Shown here one piece after another: positions 20,176 to 31,580 of a DNA stretch of 64,000 nt (position 1 is its first letter; the number at the start of each line of letters is the position of its first letter). Source of the DNA: Vicia villosa (taxonomy: Eukaryota; Streptophyta; Magnoliopsida; Fabales; Fabaceae). A program made the translations under genes and the position numbers. The notes below the pieces were generated by a model. It was not told the origin of the DNA and ran no database searches. It saw only the letters and a list, made by a program, of their open reading frames with translations. The stretch is from NCBI RefSeq assembly GCF_029867415.1, contig NC_081185.1:113257466-113321465 (forward strand). Reading direction: 5' to 3'.

Positions 20176-22029
20176 TCAATTCATCTCAATGTAGAACAAA
20201 GGCCCTCCTTGTCTGAAATGGGCGTCACTCCACTTTTTTGTTTCGTCAAATAGCTTCTTAGTCGTCTCCCGATCTCTTCCTTTGACAAGGCTTTGGATCA
20301 CTTCATCTTTTCGGAATAACTGTGTGTCTAGATTCTTGCAGCAATCCCTAAGTTCTTCACACCCTTTGCATTCTGGGATATAGGTCTTCTCAAGTGCATT
20401 GGCTTCACTCATCATTCGATCTCTGAGCTTGACATTCTCTTCAGCTAGTCGGGCGGTGCGGAGGTGACTTCCTTTTAGTTGGGTCTCAACTGCTATTCTC
20501 TGAGTGGTCTCTTCTTCCAGTTTCTTTTTCATGGTCCTCAACTCATACTTGGTTTCTTTCTCCAGTCGGAGCTTGTGGGCTTTCAGGTCTTCCTGATACT
20601 CTCGTCTGAGCTTCTCTTTTTCTTCCTTTATAGCCTTTTCTATAACCTTTTGAGGATCTTCAGTAGGAGCGACAACAGCTTTTCCGTCCTTTTCAGTTCT
20701 AACCCTCTTCCTGGCTTGAGAAGACTCTCCTTTGAGAGTTTTAAGTTCACGGGCCAGTTCATTCTTTGTCTGCTTAAGGAAATAGCGCTTCAAATCCATA
20801 TCCCTATCTTTCTCTTTCAGTCTCAAATTGGCGACGCGGACCTGGTCAAAACGTTCCTTTGATACCATAGTTTCTGATATCTTCGGGGGTTGTGCATATA
20901 AGAGAGGGACCCTCGGGAATGGTAACAGAAGTGTCTTGACTCTCTCCTTAACCCAATCGGTATAGGGCTCCATAGCAATGGCATTCTTGGCTCCCAGAGT
21001 GGATCTCTCACCTATATGAATGTTGTTCCAGGCTTTCCTGATTTCCTCAAGTGCTACAGGGTCAGCTCCTTTCTCAAAGTATACGGATTGGTAAATCTCC
21101 CTATCCGAAGGCCCACTCTTCATGGTATAGCCCAACTGACGAAGGGCTAGAACTGGGTTGTAGTTAATACATCTTGTCCCAATGAGCGGGACGTTACCAA
21201 AGTTTCCGCACCTGATAATGACTTCAGATATGCCTGTTCGGAATTGATACCATACGATGTCGTTTGCAGTAAGTCCCATGATTCTCTGAGACCATTTCTG
21301 AGTAGAGGTAACAAACGGACCACTAGCAGGTAAGTGAGATTTGAACCATTTATATAACAGCGGCAAGCAACCTCTAATAGCCCCTCTTTTACCATGCCGA
21401 GAGTGAATGGAATAATATGTGTCAGCCAATAGGGTGGGTATTGGATTCTTGTCCATAAAAAGACATACAGCAGCCAAATCAACGAACTTGTGAATGTTGG
21501 GAAACATCACAATTCCATAGATCAGAGCGGCCAAAATAGCATTGAAAGCCTCCCAAATTCCTTTGTCGGCAAATTCTTGAGCTTTTTCAACCAGGAAACT
21601 CATGTGGAAGCCATGAGTATCACCCTTCTTCTTCCAGTTATCATGAACATCCCCCAAGCTCAAATAAAGAGCGTTGGCAATGTAATCCAACCTAGGTTTC
21701 TCTGGGACACAAACAAAAGGCACTCTGTGTTGAATCTTGATGTTGAGGAGGTAAGAGTACTCTTCGAGAGTGGGAGCTAGCTGATAATCTGAAAATGTGA
21801 AACAACGGATATCTGGGTCGTAGAACTGAAGAAGAGTAGATAAGGCCCATTCGTCGACACGCGAATACAGAAGAGATAATATGTTGCCATAGTTGCCACT
21901 GAACACTGTTTCATTATGACCAGTGACCAATTCACCCAATTGTCCCAATTGAACCATACCCTCGCGATGGAAAGTATAAGTGTGTGTGCTCCTCGTAGTT
22001 TCTCGGTTGGTAGTCACGTTGTTATCCAT
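20176..22029 (-). CDS. Element A ORF1, unknown function (Ogre-specific)
   Basis: This is an open frame of 617 codons upstream of gag. I chose ATG 22029 (MDNNVTTNRE) because the in-frame sequence farther upstream is a noncoding purine tract that translates as poly-Lys/Glu. Residues about 55-90 hold LLQFYDPDIRC and FTFSDYQLAPTLEEY, shared with ORF1 of B and C. The C-terminal third is rich in Lys, Glu and Arg and should form a long coiled coil, with CKGCEELRDCC near the end. An extra ORF here is typical of Ogre; its role is unknown. The N-terminal block resembles plant mobile domain proteins in pattern. Confidence 0.85.
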   Translation of the reverse strand: MDNNVTTNRETTRSTHTYTFHREGMVQLGQLGELVTGHNETVFSGNYGNILSLLYSRVDEWALSTLLQFYDPDIRCFTFSDYQLAPTLEEYSYLLNIKIQHRVPFVCVPEKPRLDYIANALYLSLGDVHDNWKKKGDTHGFHMSFLVEKAQEFADKGIWEAFNAILAALIYGIVMFPNIHKFVDLAAVCLFMDKNPIPTLLADTYYSIHSRHGKRGAIRGCLPLLYKWFKSHLPASGPFVTSTQKWSQRIMGLTANDIVWYQFRTGISEVIIRCGNFGNVPLIGTRCINYNPVLALRQLGYTMKSGPSDREIYQSVYFEKGADPVALEEIRKAWNNIHIGERSTLGAKNAIAMEPYTDWVKERVKTLLLPFPRVPLLYAQPPKISETMVSKERFDQVRVANLRLKEKDRDMDLKRYFLKQTKNELARELKTLKGESSQARKRVRTEKDGKAVVAPTEDPQKVIEKAIKEEKEKLRREYQEDLKAHKLRLEKETKYELRTMKKKLEEETTQRIAVETQLKGSHLRTARLAEENVKLRDRMMSEANALEKTYIPECKGCEELRDCCKNLDTQLFRKDEVIQSLVKGRDRETTKKLFDETKKWSDAHFRQGGPLFYIEMN

Positions 22030-22859
22030 TCTTGACGGAAATTGATATTTTCTGGATACCCTGAAAAATGACATGCCAATGAGAATTAACCTCTTTTTTT
22101 TCTTTTTCTTTCTTTTTTCTTTCTTTTTTCTTTCTTTTTTCTTTTTTTTTTTTGAAATGTAAACATGCCATGATGAAAATGATGCAGATTGGGTCCCCAC
22201 GACATAGAGGGACCAAGGCAATAATTCTGAGCAAGAAGATATCATAGGATCAAAAGTCCGGCATAGATCAGAGAACCAGAAGAACCATAATCATCAATAG
22301 GACCAAATAGTCAACAACAGAACCGAATAGTCACCAACAGAACCAAATAGTCACCAACGGTACCTGTCATGTATATCCCTCCCCACTCACGGGTGTAGTC
22401 TAGGTCAAGGTAGGTCAAAATGGCAACCAGCGTTATCAGTCCTCCTGAGGCACCAATGTTGTTGCATCTACATGCCAACAATGATACCCCATTCGGACCT
22501 CGACTGGGCGTGGGTCTCATGATCGCACTAGACAAGACCTGACATCTCATCGGCGTCATGACTATCCACTCTATCCTAGGTATCCTATGTGTCACTCTGG
22601 CCTGGGTATTGGGCCTTTTACCTCATAGAACATCCCACCCAACCTGCAAAACAGAACAGAAGACCCCAAGGAACACAGGATATAATCCATATGCATGATG
22701 TGCAAACAGAAATAAACATGATATGCAAGCAGAAGAATAAACATGCAAACATATATACAAGGTATAGACATAAAAACAAATAAACACCCACTAAATAAAC
22801 AAACAAACGCAGGCTAGGATCGACTCGCTAAGGATGGACCAGCAACAGGTCTAGCAACA
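22030..22859 (-). other. Element A 5' leader
   Basis: This is 830 bp between the primer site and ORF1. It contains a pyrimidine tract (22089-22154; purine-rich in RNA sense), three near-copies of AATAGTCACCAACAGAACC at 22300-22360, and no gene. The in-frame extension of ORF1 to 22245 across the purine tract is judged noncoding. Confidence 0.7.
22089..22154. repeat. CT-rich low-complexity tract
   Basis: This is a run of T and C in units such as TTTCTTTCTTTT. On the sense strand it is a 66-base purine tract in the leader of A. Confidence 0.9.
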
Positions 22860-22877
22860 TCCCCAGCAGAGTCGCCA
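22860..22877 (-). promoter_or_regulatory. Primer binding site of element A (tRNA-Arg)
   Basis: The minus strand reads TGGCGACTCTGCTGGGGA, two bases from the LTR edge. It is complementary to the 3' end of plant tRNA-Arg as I recall it (…CCCCAGCGGAGTCG plus CCA) with one mismatch. tRNA-Arg priming is known for Ogre. Confidence 0.85.
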
Positions 22878-22879
22878 GC

Positions 22880-25800
22880 TGTCGCACGCTCGCGAAAAAA
22901 TGAACAGAGTCGCCACCAATATATTTATCCCATAAGGGAAAGGAATATCAGGAAACCTAACAAAGGAAAGAACAGGGTCTTGCGACCAGAGAATCAAGGT
23001 ACGGGAGTCGGTTACGCGAGGGGAAGGTATTAGCACCCCTCACGCCCATCGTACTCGATGGTATCCACCTATGTTTGTTTCTATCTAAAGGGTGTGTACT
23101 ATGTCTATGTCTATATATGCGAATGAATGCAAAATGTAGGGAAAATAAAGAATTGTACTCGCACGGGCCCTACCCCGCTGCCTACGTATCCTTTTCAGGA
23201 ATCAGAGTTACCGTAGCTCGGCTAAAGATTTTCTGTTTGTTTTTGTGTTTTTTAGTTGGGCGGCGTTAACGCTCACGCTCTTGCACAAGGGGACAGCCTA
23301 GGATGCAATGGAGCGGAGATAACTTGCCCTTAGAAAGGAGAAAAAGAGATTGGTTTGTATCTTTTAAGGGTAATTCCATGATGACGAGAACCCACTACAA
23401 GGTCTCGCATCACTTCCTCACTTTTGTTTTAAGTCTGAACATTTATTAGGTTTTTTGAAGTGTTTTTTTGGTTGGTGTTTTTTATGGGGATTTTAACTTT
23501 GTGACTTAGATCATACCAAAAAGAGTTTTTGTTTGTTTTTGAATATTTAGAGAACGCACATCGAGGCCTACACCACAATCGTTTCTCTAAATAACGGTTA
23601 AGAAATACATCGAGGCTTCACACCTCAATCATTTCTTCTCCGCTAAGTAAAAGAGATGCAAAAAGAGTTTTTTATGAATATTTAGAGAATGCACATCGAG
23701 GCCTACGCCACAATCGTTTCTCTAAATAACGGTTAAGAAATACACCGAGGCTTCACACCTCAATCATTTCTTCTCCGTTAAGTAGGAAAGAACATACATC
23801 GGGGCCTACGCCCCAATCATTTCTTTCTTACTAAGAAATAAAGCAACGGTATGATCTTCATCGATTTTTATTAAGTATTTTAGAGTTGAAAAGAAAAAGA
23901 ATGCAAACGGGAACTAAGCCTATTTCTAATCTAAGTGTCATTTACAAGTCTAAGTCCTAATAGAGATGTTAATGGTTAGGAGTCTTAAGATCTAAGAGAC
24001 ATACAAAATGAAGGCACAATTACAAGCAAAAGTCAAGTAATACAATGATACAAAATTGGTAAAAATCATGAAATGAAACAAGCCAAATATAGTATAAAAT
24101 GGAACTAAAGTACTACTATTTTTATATTGGTTTTTATGAAAGAGAAAGGAACTTTAAATCGAGTAAAAAACTAAACAAACTAGCCTAAAACTAATATTTT
24201 TTATGAGTTCTTATTGTGAAAAATATCAATTAAAGTTCTAACAAAAATTATGATTTTTATTGTTTTATCAAAAAGAGATTTAATAACCAAAAACTATGTC
24301 AATAGCTAAATTCTAACAAAAACATGGTGTAAGTCAGGGGGTGAGTTATTGAAATGGGGGTGTGAAGAGCAAGGCTCAAGGCCCAACGAAACAGAGGCCC
24401 AAAGAGTTTTTTATTGTAAATATTTTCAGCCAAAAACGCAGGGTACATGGGCCAGAGGGGGATGCTGGTTAGTGAAAGGCCCAACAGATTTTTGTTACAG
24501 CTTTTATGAGGGAGGTTCATGGGCCAAGGGGAGGTGCAATTCGTGTGGCCCACAGGTGGATGATCCATATGATTTCAGATTTTTTATTCAATTTATTATC
24601 AGAATGTTGATTATCAAACCATGGCTTGCATTAAACGTGACATGCACATAGCATCAATTGGTCACATTATCACTTAAATCACTAAATGACAAAACCAGCA
24701 CCATAGCCAATCACATAGCAACAACACATCTATTCTGTTATAGTAATAAGACAAAAGCCAAAACAGTGGGAATGAGGGCCAATCGCGCAGTGCCACGTCA
24801 GAAACGGAAAGGGAGGGGCAGTCAATACCCCGACGCCGGAGATACCAACTCCGGTCGTCCTCTTTGTTTAGCACCGCCGCCGGAATTCGTGGAAAACTCC
24901 AGAAAGTTACAAAACCGCCATGGCCTGACTCGGTTTTCATCACTAAGTTCAGATATGCCATTGGATTTTTCCGATTCCATCTCTAACTCATCAACTGAGC
25001 ACGAATCTAAAAGCCCTAGATTAACTAAGAATTGCCAAAACACTGCAATACGTTCATAATCCTTCAACAAGCGATTATTCTAAGAGAAAGAACGCATATC
25101 AAGAACTAGAAGCACGTAAAGGCGAACTGAACTCAGATCAAGATAGAGTATGAGAGTGCATTACAAACACTACACAATCTGTTACGTATCACTAGCATGC
25201 CGAGGCGTTCGAAGCACTTACCTGTTCAAATCTTGATTCGCAGCGAAGATAGAGAGAGAGTTTTACGACTCCGAGCTTTACGACTCCGAGCTTCTAAGCC
25301 GATGATGTATGTGCGTGGTGTAAATTCTTCGGTGTAGGTCTTCAACTGAGAATTAGGCTCGGTTTGGTTGAAGATCCTGAACTTGCAATGATGCTGATGA
25401 CGCTTATAAGAACGGTGATGGTGAAGCTATCGCGGATCCATGGCGGTGGCGTGGGAAGTTGATGATAGTGGAAGTGGTTGATGGTGGTGGTTGGAGGTAG
25501 AAGGTAGTTGCGGTGGTCACGGTGGCCGGAGTTGGTTGAGAAGAGAAGTTAGGGTGGCCGGAGTTGGTTGAGAAGAGAGGTTAGGGTGGCCGGAGGTGGT
25601 TGAGAAGAGAGGTTAGGGTGGCCGGAGGTGGTGGAATGAATGAAGAGAACTGAAGGGGAAGAAGAGTGAAGAGAGAAAGAGTGGATAGGGTAGAGTGAGG
25701 TGAAGAGAGAATGGGGAGGAGAAAGTGAGAGTGAGGTTTCGGAATGAGAGTGTGTAGTGAGAGAGGAAGAAAAGAGTGAGGTAACCACTTTATATAGGAA

Positions 25801-27496
25801 GCATGTGAACCTCTTTTTCAAGGAATGAATGAGGTGGGGCTTTGGTAGGCATGAATGTAGTGCATTCTTCCTCAATCTTAATGAGCAAGGGTGATGTTTA
25901 TAGTAAACTCTTCCTTTGCTTTCATATGTCAGAATCATGCATGGCTTAAATGAATAATGGCTGAGTGTGGGTGTTGCAAATCCTCAGCCACGATGCCTTG
26001 CCGAATTAGCTCAGGTAGCTCACTTTGCCTACACACAACTTCAACCATATGCTCTTGCTTGCCTCCACTTTTATGATCAATGTAAAGAGGACATTTGGTA
26101 GAGCGAGTTTCATGTTAAGGGTCTCTTGGGATAGTGCTTGGGAGTGTTAGAAAAATAGCCACAAATTCAATGCTTCCCTACTGCAACACCATGCGCATGC
26201 GTGACTCCAATTCTGGCCAACCCGTATACGATGTGTGTATGACTTTGAGCCTTTCCATCTTGGTCCATACATGCCCACTTGCTACCATCCATAGCTTGTT
26301 TGAAAGAGGACATGGCAAGGAAGAGTTTAAGATCGGCCTTGTTCAAAATGAGAGTTTGTGGAGAGAGAAAATTGGACTTAAATTCAGACCACCATGTGTT
26401 TGTAGAAATGCCTTACGCATGCAGTAAGTCATGACTGGACCAGATGCACACTGTTGGCTTTGTGAGGTAGTGACTTTGGACACTCATAATTGATTCAATA
26501 TCCACTCAATTGACTCAATTCTTGTTTCATTGTATAGAGGGCATGGAGGAGAGAAGAACGATACCAAGTTTGCCTTCATGGCACTTTTGTAGGGCTCTAA
26601 AAATGGCTGGAGATTTGGCATACCACGTGCTTGATGAAATGCCAGGTCGTGACTTGGCCTATGACCTGGGTTGTGACTTGGTTCAAATGAGATTTCAGGA
26701 ATTTCACACCACTTTATCTCTTCATACAAGCTTCAAATGAAAAAGTGTCCAACTACAAAGTTGTTCTCCTCCATGAGAGGAACAACTTTGATGTTGGACA
26801 TTTCTCCAAAAAATGTCATTTGCCACGTGTAACTCAGTGCTGAAGTGGACTGTCCATCAAGATTTAAAACCTCAAAAAAAATTCTAAGTATGAAACTTTC
26901 CATTTTTGTCATTTTTCTGTTTTTGGCAACCTTTTGACAAACTCCTGATTTTATCCGTTCCTCGACTTTTCTTGATTAATCTTCCACCAAAAGTCAATAT
27001 TTGAATAATTCTTCTGATTTTGACCCCAAAAGTCAACTGTCCCGATTTTTCCGACTATTGATGACATTCCCGATTAAATCTCCTCCAGTCGATTACAGTC
27101 AAACAAACACATCCACCTAGTCAATATGAGAACTTTTCCACACATAGAAGCCATTTCTGATTAAACATTAACCAGAAAGTCAACTGGTTGACTTTGGTCA
27201 AAGAAACTCTGATTTGAAGAACCAGATGATTTGCAAGCTTGTACCCTCTAACCAAAGTCCTGATTTGAAGCAGAGAGACACCCCAATCCAGGAGGACTTC
27301 AATGAACATAGAGCCACGTGATTATACCTCAGTCTTCTCATTCTTTGATCAAACTTCTTTGCAATGGAGCTTTTCTTGCTAGCCTCTGAATAACACCTAT
27401 GATATGAATGCATGGATATGGATTATGACCTAAGGGATGGATGCAAAGCCTAAGCCAGTTAGAAGTTAAAGGGTGGGACAAATTTGGGGTATGACA
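22880..27496 (-). repeat. Element A 5' LTR
   Basis: This is the partner of 6112-10728, 4,617 bp. As the promoter-side LTR it carries the TATA box at 25789-25797. It contains a PBS-like motif at 22905-22915. Its end (27496) is followed by the GCTGT duplication. Confidence 0.96.
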
Positions 27497-27501
27497 GCTG
27501 T
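27497..27501. other. Target site duplication of element A (right copy)
   Basis: GCTGT here pairs with 6107-6111. Beyond it the leader of element B resumes. Confidence 0.95.
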
Positions 27502-27698
27502 GCAGTCTCCTTGATCTCATGCCATATACCTAATGTACTCAGATCCGGGTTAGGATCTTCCACACAGCAAAATACCCAAAACAGCCCTGCAAAATTAAAG
27601 CAAACAAAGAAAACAATAGAAAACATTTAAGGTGAATCCTAAACTTTTAAGGTAACCCCTCTTTTATCGAAATTTATCCCCAGCAGAGTCGCCAGTTC
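27502..27698 (-). other. Element B 5' leader (right part) with primer site 27677-27694
   Basis: This continues B's leader after the A insertion and matches the leader of element C at 41940-42073 (shared AACCCCTCTTTTAT). The 18-base tRNA-Arg primer site lies at 27677-27694 and is identical to those of A and C. Four bases (GTTC) separate it from the LTR. This ties the left pieces of B to the LTR at 27699. Confidence 0.85.
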
Positions 27699-30600
27699 TG
27701 TAATACGGTGAACTGACTTTATCGAAATGTCGCGGATAGCAAGAGTCGCCACCGACTTTTATTTTATCCAAACAAGTTAGAAAGGCTAAAAGAAACAGGA
27801 AAAACCTTTTAAATAAAATAGGGTTCGGGGGGTAATTATGCAAAGGGAAGGTGTAAGGCACCCTTTGCATCCATGGTTTTCCATGGGCTCTTAATTGCTT
27901 TGCTCTTTGTTTGAAAAGAAATGTAGAAGAAAAAGAATAGGGACTTTAGCTCGTAAATGAGCGTAGCCCTTTTGAAGGATTATGAGAAAGAATATAAAAA
28001 TTTTAGAGCAAGGCAAAGAAATTAGGGGCAATTACCTTAAGCTTAGATGATAGGTTTCTTTTAGCCTTTCAGGATGAAAGGGTTTATCCATGCCATGAGA
28101 GGGCAGGAAGCCTTTCGTTTGGATGTAAACGGGTAATCGCATTATCGTTCGCCATAAGACTGACCCATGTCATAGAGAGGTAGGTAGTCTAAGGGGAAGG
28201 ATCAGAATAGCCTTTTTCGTAGGTAACCAGAGGATACCTCAGCCTTTTCGTAGGCAACTTCCGAGGGTCGAGATCATGTATATCGAAGGCAACATCATTA
28301 GGGACCATGATCTTAATCGAGGCAACATGGCTGAGGTATCCTCGTATTCGAGGGACTGGCTATTCTGCAAAAAAAACACAAGGCAACAAGGCAACAGGCA
28401 ACAGGCAACAGAGAGGTTTACCCAAAAGTGTGCGTGTGTGCACCAATCATGTGATTATATTCAGAAAATTATCTTACAATTAATTATCTAAATTCATTAG
28501 AGGCCTGCACTCCCTAGGATTACTAACCACGCAGTTTAATATAAACAGTAATAATGGGGAAGGGAAATTGAAACCAGCGGAGGAGAGGGGAATTGAAACC
28601 AGCGGGATAACACAAATGGGTTTGAAACAAGTAATAATATAATCGAGATTTAGGGTTTAGGGTTACCGATACTCGACGCTTTGGCAATTGACAAACCCTG
28701 AAAAGGCGGGAAAAATGGCAAACAAAAGATGGGTGAGTGCATTATGGTTCGGAGGCAATCATAGTTAACCCTAAAATAAGAAGGTAAAAAGAAATTAAAA
28801 ATAATAAGATACGTAAACGGGTACTTAGCTTCGAATTTGATCTGGTATGGTTGGCAGTCGGAGGAAGCCTCGGAGGTAACCCTAAAAATGGCAAAGGCAG
28901 ATAATAGGTGAATGTATGCACAGTTCAAAAAAGGTTAAAAGGGTAAACCCTAATTAAAAGGAAACAAAATAGACTTTTAAAAATAAATAAATTAAATACT
29001 TAGCTTTGTGAAGGGTGTGGCGTGTAGTCGGAAGGCACCTGAAAAGCCAACCCTGAAAAGGAAATACATAAAGAAATAATATTTTAGTGTGGGGCGGTGT
29101 TCTTGCAAACCCTGATTCGGGCGTCAAATAAAATTAATATGATTTTATTAAAGATATTTAAATAAATAAAATAATTTATTATAATAATTAATAATAAAAT
29201 AAAAAAAAAGATAAAATAAATAATATAAATAATATAAATACAATAAGTCTATAAATAAAATAAATAGAATAAATAAATATAAATAAAATAAGATAAATGT
29301 GAGTAAATAAATAAATATTAGTAAATAAAATAAATATAGTAAATATAATAAGTATTATTAATTATATATAAAAAAAGATTTTAGAAAACTAATTATATTA
29401 GTAAAAGAAAAAAACAAATAAAACCAAATACATATATATATTAATGAAAAGGAATAAATAAAAGAATTATATAATTGAAAATAAAAAAAATTGAAAACTT
29501 AACTGGGTGATCCAGTGTGGCACGCGTGTGCAGTCCACCATACGCCTGCAGGCTGAGATCCATTGGATTGATTGAAGAAATAGATGAACGGCAGGGATGA
29601 CGAGGGAGCATGATAGCGCATGTTCCGTAACGCACCAGATCTGGGGGAAGATTCAAAAAACATGCGCGCACGAATGACCAACCAGGGGCTGACGCGTCAT
29701 CATCTTCTTCCTCTCTTCTGTCGCCTTAGGTCTGGTTCGACTTCTACCTACGGACAGAATCCGTTGCTACAACCTGCAAGTTACGAATACAGGCAAACAC
29801 GAACAAAAATTCTTCGCGAGACCATAGATAGCTTCGTCCAGGTCTCACGAGTTCAACCACGGCCTTTATTTGACCTAATTTCACCTGTATGCAAAATCCC
29901 TAATCCAAACTAAAAAACCCTAACAATGGCAATCGGTAGCAAACATGCATAGAAACGCAATTAATTGTCCAGAAACAGTCATCACATCAAGGCAAACATA
30001 ATTATGCAATTGGATATGAATATGGATGCATAAATTGGCAAGATCGAACAAAATTAGAAAGCTACAAACCGAAGCTTATTGGTGATGATTCTGAGGCCTT
30101 CACTTGAGGAGAATGATTCAGTTAGTTCCAGTGATTCCCCAGGAACGTGTTGGGATCGATTGCGCACCTTGAATTTCCTTGTAACACCAAAATTGGAGTT
30201 TGAGTTTTTGTGAATTTTGAACTCGGGTTTTGGACTCTATGGCTGCAAATTCGTGAACCCTTGCACTCTGAATCAGTCATGTACTTATAGAGGAATGTTT
30301 AGGGCAACAAAACTGAATCAAATCCTCTTTAATCTTTGATTTGTATGTTATGGAGATTTGATTGAAATTTCTCATGAAAGCTTTCTATATTTGCCCAAAT
30401 TCAATCTTTTTCTTCACTAACTTGGCTTGCACGAATTTGTAATGAATATGGGGATATTTTGATGATTAATGATGATTGAAATTGAAGGAAAATCTAATCT
30501 TTCATTATTTTCATATTTTATATAATTAAATCATGATTTAAATAAATTAAAATCATAAATAATTAATAAAAATTATAAAAATAAAAAGTTCTTTGTTTTT

Positions 30601-31470
30601 ATCACGTGGATGGGCCTATGATGAGGGTAGAACAAAAAGAATATAAGCCCATTTAGGAATATTTTGAGTTTTAGGCCTTTTTTCTCTTGTATACCCTTGG
30701 AAAATAGATGAACTTGTACACCATGCCATTTCTTCATATCTCAATATTATTTCAAGCTTGTGCACTTTTTGGAAACCTTAGAGAGTCCTCTAACCAGTGT
30801 CTTTGGTCTCATATCAAAATTATTTTTCATACTCTTTGTGTGTCCTTTTGAAAAAATGACTTTTCGTTGACTTTTGAAAAGGACCTGTAATGTTTTGGTC
30901 CATATCTCTCAAATGGTGCATTTTTAGACTTGTCATGTGAGACACAAATTTGTAGAGAATCAAATTTTCTTCAATATGAGCTTTGGATGGAAAATTTTGG
31001 ATGTTCCATGTGAAAGTTATGGCTGGTCAAAGTTCAGTTGACTTTTCCTATACAAAACCCTAATTTAGAAACTTTTTGATTTGTAGATTTTTTTATCTTT
31101 CCTTGATGAACCATGATCAATTCTTGATCAAATGGTGAATGATACTTCAATATGAGGATCTTGACAAAAAATCAAGGGTTTGACTTTACTTTGACCACAG
31201 TCGACTTTTTAGGTTAACTTAGTCGACTGTTGACTTTCTGAACAATTGAGTGACCAATCCTTTGAATTGAGACTTGATACTTGTCATAGGGATGATATGA
31301 GATATATTGAGCCATATGAGATGCCTTGGGGCCATTGATTCACTGATTTTCCTTTGGGTAAACCAAACCCTAGTTTCTAAGCTTTGCATAGGAAAGTGTG
31401 TCTTGGAGCTTTGTGTATTGATTTGAATTTGTATAAGAGAAATTGTATGGGCAAATTTTGGGGTATGACA
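27699..31470 (-). repeat. Element B 5' LTR
   Basis: This is a 3,772-bp LTR from TGTAATACGG to GGGGTATGACA. Its inner side has the primer site; its outer side (31471) has no polypurine tract, so it serves only as a 5' LTR. It is related to the LTR of C (42074-45849) but differs by many substitutions and indels, so the two are not a pair from one insertion. It includes a conserved long hairpin at 28230-28343 and a very AT-rich stretch at 29140-29480. A TATA-like CTATAAGTA lies near 30285 on the minus strand. Confidence 0.85.
28230..28343. repeat. Long inverted repeat in the LTR of B
   Basis: GAGGATACCTCAGCC (28230-28244) is exactly inverted as GGCTGAGGTATCCTC (28329-28343). An inner imperfect stem uses TCGAGATCATG and CATGATCTTAATCGA. 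The LTR of C has the same structure at 42608-42719. Confidence 0.8.
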
Positions 31471-31580
31471 GTATCGACTTAGATCTGAGGTAGATCATTA
31501 AGGAACCGTCTAAGGTATCGACTTAGATCTGAAGTAGATCATTAAGGAACCGTCTAAGGTATCGACTTAGATCTGAAAGG
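31471..31580. repeat. 44-bp tandem repeat in the 3' untranslated region of C
   Basis: GTATCGACTTAGATCTGA starts units at 31471, 31515 and 31559. The first two units are complete and differ at one base; the third is partial. The B LTR abuts the first unit. Confidence 0.88.

Larger units (their letters stand above)
6112..27496 (-). mobile_element. Ogre: Complete Ogre-type Ty3/gypsy retrotransposon (element A)
   Basis: This is a full-length 21,385-bp LTR retrotransposon on the minus strand. In sense order it has the 5' LTR (22880-27496), tRNA-Arg primer site, long leader, ORF1, gag-protease, a short intron, RT-RNase H-archaeal-type RNase H-integrase, a 2-kb 3' untranslated region with a minisatellite, polypurine tract and 3' LTR (6112-10728). 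Both ends have TG...CA and GCTGT duplications. Large size, an ORF upstream of gag, a second RNase H domain, the intron and tRNA-Arg priming are the known hallmarks of the Ogre/Tat lineage in legumes. All three frames are open and the LTRs differ at one noted base (6804/23572), so the insertion is recent and may be autonomous. Confidence 0.96.

Noticed and set aside
22030..22245. ATG 22245 as the start of ORF1
   Set aside because: The added part is mostly a translated purine tract, and B and C have short N termini before the shared block.
22860..22915. tRNA gene at the TCCCCAGCAGAGTCGCCA sequences
   Set aside because: Only the 3' end of a tRNA is matched, with CCA. No cloverleaf is present; it is a primer site.
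27699..31470. Reading the LTR at 27699-31470 as the 3' LTR of element C
   Set aside because: No polypurine tract adjoins it on the C side, its sequence differs greatly from C's 5' LTR, and its other side has a primer site leading into B's leader.
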